35,719 nt of DNA from Lingula anatina (Eukaryota; Brachiopoda; Lingulata; Lingulida; Lingulidae). The notes under the pieces were generated by a model. The model was not told the DNA's origin. It did not search any database and was given only the letters and a program-made list of their open reading frames with translations. The stretch spans positions 191,059-226,777 of the forward strand of contig NW_019775721.1 of assembly GCF_001039355.2 (NCBI RefSeq). Reading direction: 5' to 3'. Below, piece by piece: positions 31,318 through 35,719 of the stretch. Within the stretch, counting starts at the first letter, position 1. Every line of letters starts with the position of its first letter. Position numbers and translations under genes: made by a program.

Positions 31318-32229
31318 AGGAAATATGTCTCACACAAAGCAGAATAGATGTTGGTAGTTATGATGGAACTTTATTATGAAGTGTTATATTAAACCCATAT
31401 AATATATTTGTTCTTTTATGGGTGAAGCTTTCCAACTATGATGAAGAATTGGAATTCCTGTTTACTAAATAATTCCAGATAAAATGTTACGCTATTAAAG
31501 AGTCAGTCCTCCTGTTTGAATATAGTGTTTGTGCTGATGTTCTGTTTGCAGAAACTTTAGCCCACATGCTTGCACATAAAATATTCCTCAAAGAACTCTC
31601 ATACCAATATTTGGTTTATTTGTTGCTAATTTAACAATAAGAAATCAGTTAACAGATTTTTAAAATCTTGATTAATCTGTAGGCTTTACAGATTGCAAGA
31701 CGTAACCATGAGACTGTATTATTACATAGTAGTTAGCACATATATTAACTGGATTAAGGGACTGAATTAAAAGAAGTGCTAAGGCAAATACAACCAACAA
31801 AAAAGTTCCATGACAAGTATAATCTGACCCGTAATAATGATATTTTTGTTGTATTTAAAAATGTGAGGGAGATGATACAGCTTAGTTAATGTAACAGCGG
31901 AGTTGAAATTAAGAATCCAGATGAAAATCCAAAATAGCATTTTGCAGTTTATTTTTTAAAATACATTATCCTTGGTGTACTCAACATTCCAAGAACTGTT
32001 GTCTTGGTTCAGAAAAGGGTAGAAGATAAATTTTAATTTTACAATATACAAGACATAATAATGCTTTTTCCTTCTGGCTTTAAACTGTATGTCATGTGAC
32101 ATTTGTATAGACGTCTTCAGATAGAAATTTTATTAATGTTGTACAAATATAAAAGCTTTAAGAAGGCTGGAAGAAAATTTGTCCCACACCATTGCAACAT
32201 TCACTTAAATATGATTTTTATTTTCAGCC
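31318..32229. other. No gene recognised
   Basis: AT-rich sequence up to the 5' junction of the LINE. Confidence 0.4.
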
Positions 32230-33936
32230 ATGTCCGTACATTGCTGTCACCTATGCTACTTTCAATTCTACTTTCAATTAGCACACAGGCTCATCCAGCA
32301 TATTAACAATGAAAACAAATTAAGTGAAGAACAAGCAGGTTTCAGGCCAGGTTATAGAACAACAGATCATATCTTTACTTTGAAATCACTAGTCAACAGA
32401 TATCTAAACCAAAACAAAAAGCTATATGCCTGTTTCATTGACATGAGAAAAGCCTTTGATTCAGTATGGCACAAGGGACTATTACTGAAATTGCTTAAAC
32501 TAGGCATTAGGGGGAAATTCTACCGTGTCATAAAAAGCATGTATAGTAACACCAGATTAGGCATCTCGGTCGGTTTAGGTTACACTACCCCATTTCTATC
32601 AAGATTAGGAATCCGCCAAGGGGATAACCTTAGTCCCACTCTCTTTAATTTATACATGGATGACATCAAGGAGGCTTTCATTTCTTGTAACCAGCCCGGT
32701 GCAATTAACGGACTGAATCACATCTTGTATGCTGACGACCTTGTCCTTATATCGGCATCTAAAGATGGTCTTCAAAATAAACTAACGGCACTGCAAGCTT
32801 ACTGTAAAAAGTGGAAACTAAACATAAATGAAAAAAAGTCCAAGATCATGATATTTAATAAAATAGGAAAACTAGACTCTGCAACAACATTTACAATAAA
32901 TAATATAGCCATTGAATCAGTAAAAGAGTACAATTATCTGGGTTTAACTTTTACAAATACAGGTTCAATGAAAAAAGCAATTGAAAATTTAAAGAAAAAG
33001 GCTCTAAAAGCAACTTTTGCTCTTAAAGCAGCCCTGTCCTCAAACAAGATAACGTCTCCCACACTCAACTTAAAACTTTTTGACAAAATCATCAAGCCCA
33101 TCTTACTATATGGGTGTGAAGTTTGGTCTGAAGAAATATTCAAGGAAAAACAAATGTCACTTACAAAACTAAATAAATTTCCTTTTGAACAACTACATCT
33201 AAAAATGTGCAAATGGGCACTAGGTGTACGAAAAAATGCTATGAACAATGCCTGTAGAGCTGAATTTGGAAGATTTCCACTCTATTCTGATATTGCAAAA
33301 CGGACAAAGAGATACAGCGCCAGACTAAAAGAGCTACCTTCCAACAGATTGGTCAAAAACATTTATGAACAGGAGCAAAAAGAAAAAGGACCCTGTTGGT
33401 CTGAATCAATAAGAACATTTATACAGTGCTGGGGTCTGGGCCATAAAATTGATACAGAAACACTAGATAACTTTGAAAACCTAAGAGATGCTATCAACAA
33501 TAAAATTGAGGAACTATTTTGGAAAGACTTGCAAAGTGAAAACTACAGTAAACTCAGGACATACAGATTACTTAAAAAAACTTACACCCCTGAAAAATAC
33601 CTGTCAATGAAAGTCACACCATCAGAAATGAAGACTATTGCAAAAATGCGGATTAGTGACCACGAATTAGAAATTGAACGTGGCCGCTATACGTCCCCTA
33701 AAACCCCTACTGAAAATCGCAAGTGCCCCCACTGTAATGAAATTGAAACGGAGATCCACTTTTTACTGAAATGTGAAGAACATAGTGACAGAAGAATTAG
33801 ATTGATGATACCCCCTGAGCAGAAGACAGATCATGAAAAAATTCAGTGGCTGCTCAGTCCAAAAAGTGAATCGTGTTTGAGAACATTATATCTTTATATA
33901 ACTGAAAGTTTGAAAAAACGACACACCCACCAATAG
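32230..33936 (+). CDS. Non-LTR retrotransposon reverse transcriptase, 5'-truncated, otherwise open
   Basis: A 568-codon frame; retroelement homology in this frame begins about residue 25. Motifs in order: EEQAGFRPG (about 35), FIDMRKAFDSVW (palm A Asp, about 70), GIRQGDNLSPTLFNLYMDDI (B, about 130), YADDLVLIS (catalytic pair, about 168), LNINEKKSKIM (D), YNYLGLTF (E), LLYGCEVWS (thumb), and a C-terminal CPHC-x7-H-x4-C knuckle (about 520). All palm aspartates are present and there is no internal stop. Known: such proteins copy their RNA at a nicked target. The apurinic-type endonuclease and the first fingers are missing; full proteins of this kind are much longer. Upstream, the neighbouring frame continues RT-like text (TLLS..., 32240-32265), so a small frameshift lies near 32265-32285. 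Jockey/I-type clade is my best guess. Confidence 0.9.
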   Translation: MSVHCCHLCYFQFYFQLAHRLIQHINNENKLSEEQAGFRPGYRTTDHIFTLKSLVNRYLNQNKKLYACFIDMRKAFDSVWHKGLLLKLLKLGIRGKFYRVIKSMYSNTRLGISVGLGYTTPFLSRLGIRQGDNLSPTLFNLYMDDIKEAFISCNQPGAINGLNHILYADDLVLISASKDGLQNKLTALQAYCKKWKLNINEKKSKIMIFNKIGKLDSATTFTINNIAIESVKEYNYLGLTFTNTGSMKKAIENLKKKALKATFALKAALSSNKITSPTLNLKLFDKIIKPILLYGCEVWSEEIFKEKQMSLTKLNKFPFEQLHLKMCKWALGVRKNAMNNACRAEFGRFPLYSDIAKRTKRYSARLKELPSNRLVKNIYEQEQKEKGPCWSESIRTFIQCWGLGHKIDTETLDNFENLRDAINNKIEELFWKDLQSENYSKLRTYRLLKKTYTPEKYLSMKVTPSEMKTIAKMRISDHELEIERGRYTSPKTPTENRKCPHCNEIETEIHFLLKCEEHSDRRIRLMIPPEQKTDHEKIQWLLSPKSESCLRTLYLYITESLKKRHTHQ

Positions 33937-34090
33937 CAATAGTCGTTTTATTCTGTGCTGCATCCCAGTAAACATTCAATAAGTATTTGTATAGACATGT
34001 ATAATTGTTGCTAAGTTGTTATGACTAGTGTAGAGAGCCTGTAAAATGTAATATATATGCATTTTAGTGCTCAATAAAGATTAAAAATTC
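33937..34090 (+). other. 3' UTR of the LINE with AATAAA
   Basis: Short UTR after the TAG. CAATAAAGATTAAAAATTC ends the element, a polyadenylation signal close to the presumed 3' end. No long A tail and no clear target duplication are visible. Confidence 0.6.
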
Positions 34091-34125
34091 TTTGGCATGT
34101 TAACCGTCTCATTATTGAAATAATT

Positions 34126-34402
34126 ACCTCCGCCAAGGAGGTTATGTTTTCACCCCTGATTTTTCTGTCATCCACATAATTAAAAAAGCTGTAGACCGAT
34201 TTTGATGAAATTTTCAGGAAATGTCAGAAGTGGGCCAAAGAACAGATGAATAGTTTTTGGTGGTGATCCGGATCAATAATCAATCAATAATCAAAAATAA
34301 TAAAAAAATCTTAATTATTATAGAATGAAAATTTAGGGGTGAAATGGCATTGGGTGGAGACTTTGCTGACTTGGCAGAGGTCTGCGCTCTCCGAGTGCTT
34401 TT
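34126..34402. mobile_element. Short TIR element with CCTCCGCCAAGGAGG end
   Basis: ACCTCCGCCAA (34126-34136) is mirrored by TTGGCAGAGGT (34371-34381), followed by CTGCGCTCTCCGAGTGC. The inner text AGACCGATTTTGATGAAATT is the usual companion of this start. From memory, such text is common in many marine invertebrate genomes; I could not check that here. No coding capacity. Confidence 0.65.
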
Positions 34403-35218
34403 TTAGTTGCATATGTAAACAAGTTCTTTTTCTGCATCTTAACAATTTTGTTAGTTGTTTATATTAAAATGATGGTAAATCTGTTAGCGTGTATTGTGAA
34501 ATAAAGAATAAGAAATGGAAATAAAATTATATCAGTGTAGTTTGTCAGATTCGTTCCTTTACTGTTTTCAGATCAAGGAAATTAGATATTTAAAATTGTT
34601 CTATTGATGTATTTTTTATTTTTTTGAATAGAGGTCTGTCCATACTGTAATGCCATACTTGAAATTTTGTTAATTCTTTTGGAGGTGGTGCATTGTTCTT
34701 TATGCATGAAAATATATTGATTTTCATTTTTAGATACTAGTGAAAGTCTTTTTGTTTTTGGTACATGCATGCCAATAGTATGTATGTTCTTCATTATTTC
34801 ACTGTAATAAAGGATATTTTGGGGGAAAATATGTATGTTCAATTGTTTTTTTCTCTTTTTCTCCCTTTAATCTTTTCCCTTTCCCTTTAATTTTTATAAG
34901 AAAAACAAATAATTTTTATGAAAAAATGGAATAATATCAATAAGTAGATTTTCCAATTAAAAATATACAAAGGTTAGACAAAATTCTAATTTCAAGAGGG
35001 GAATAGTGGTGCGATATATTTTTCAGAAACCTCTTTATCGGCCACTGCGTTACCGATATGCACGTTACCATATTGCGTGTAGATTGTTGTTGTTGTTATT
35101 TACGTTGTGAGTTGTCTGTCGGCGCAACACTCAATAACTCCCTTTCCTTTTAACTTGTTTGATTCCGTTATAATCTTTATCTGCAGTTAGTGAAAGTGTA
35201 AGTCATTTACTTTACAAC
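34403..35218. other. No gene recognised
   Basis: AT-rich sequence with no credible ORF. The minus-strand 86-codon open frame (34582-34842) is low-complexity. Confidence 0.4.
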
Positions 35219-35719
35219 ATCAATTGGCTACAAGTTGCCTTAAAATTTTGCATTTGATCCTCAATGAAGAGGAACTGTAGTGGCCAACAAGGCTTTTAAC
35301 TCTGAATTTTTTTACCTCTGAATAATTTGACTGTTACAGTGTATGCGCATTATTTTTTTCGCTCGGCTTTCTCCTTTATATTCGCTTAAAAAGAGAGAGA
35401 GAGAGAGAGGGTATTCTAATTAAATTCATCCTTGTCGAACACAAACAGAAATGCTGTCAAAATGTTAATGCTTTGTCGATATCCATTTTCAATCACAGTT
35501 TTTTTACCTATATCAAATAATTATGACGAAATGTCGCGTGTGATTTTCGCCCAAAAGCCGTGACGTCTGCAGCGCATCTCTGAGGCACGTTTACTAATTA
35601 TTTTTCACTCGTGGAATGATTGTGTTAGTGCAGAAAATTTCTTTCTCACCAGATGACAACTGAAAACTTTGATAATATTTTTTGAACCACCATTAAGATC
35701 ATCAAGGCCATCAAGATCA
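35219..35719. repeat. Long direct repeat, copy 2 (runs off the window)
   Basis: Same landmarks as 18454-18975, including CCAAAAGCCGTGACGTCT and CTCGTGGAATGATTGTGTTA. Some 16.8 kb separates the copies. The (GA)n in the middle is longer than in copy 1. Confidence 0.85.

Overview
The window reads as AT-rich nuclear DNA of an invertebrate metazoan, probably marine. The evidence is spliced genes with GT-AG introns, an intact rhodopsin-like GPCR, fragments of Penelope-like and non-LTR retroelements, hAT-type and foldback MITEs, and very many micro- and minisatellites. Nothing points to a bacterial, viral or organellar origin. I do not commit to a phylum. Isolated single N bases (4777, 9682, 20590, 30807) mark contig joins, and two of them are flanked by direct duplications that look like assembly artefacts.

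Layout. 1-575: broken Penelope-like element (GIY-YIG end, minus strand). 715-1030: tandem repeat. 1910-2322: broken zinc-finger exon (minus), followed by a palindromic MITE at 1808-1920. 2757-5890: a 46-bp tandem repeat, two foldback elements and one large diverged inverted repeat with a G-rich minisatellite in its loop. 6200-6600: LINE 3' fragment. 7160-12780: repeat-rich and gene-poor, including an hAT MITE with an exact 8-bp target duplication and a half-kilobase duplication across an N. 12780-13907: intronless adenosine-receptor-like GPCR (minus). 14325-16833: more MITE-like DNA and a 0.95-kb TIR element that keeps a promoter and a 35-codon ORF. 17-21 kb: microsatellites, a long dispersed repeat whose second copy ends the window, a second N-flanked duplication and a second LINE 3' fragment (minus).

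22,525-26,609 (minus) is the main discovery. It is a compact gene of twelve very short exons that ordinary ORF scanning misses. Eleven introns with consistent phases give exactly 214 codons including the stop. Its centre is a set of six small phase 1-1 exons arranged A-B-C-A-B-C, produced by in-frame duplication of a three-exon genomic module, introns included. The predicted product is lysine- and acid-rich with an arginine/cysteine-rich C-terminal tail. I do not recognise the family.

28.1-31.3 kb holds a 62-bp minisatellite and an array of degenerate ~170-230-bp units, within which an exon-like 69-bp segment with strong acceptor sites occurs twice. 32,230-34,090 is a 5'-truncated non-LTR retrotransposon with an otherwise intact reverse transcriptase ORF, followed at 34,126-34,402 by a short TIR element with a CCTCCGCCAAGGAGG start. 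The protein genes show no sign of acting together. The GPCR, the micro-exon gene and the transposon genes are independent units.
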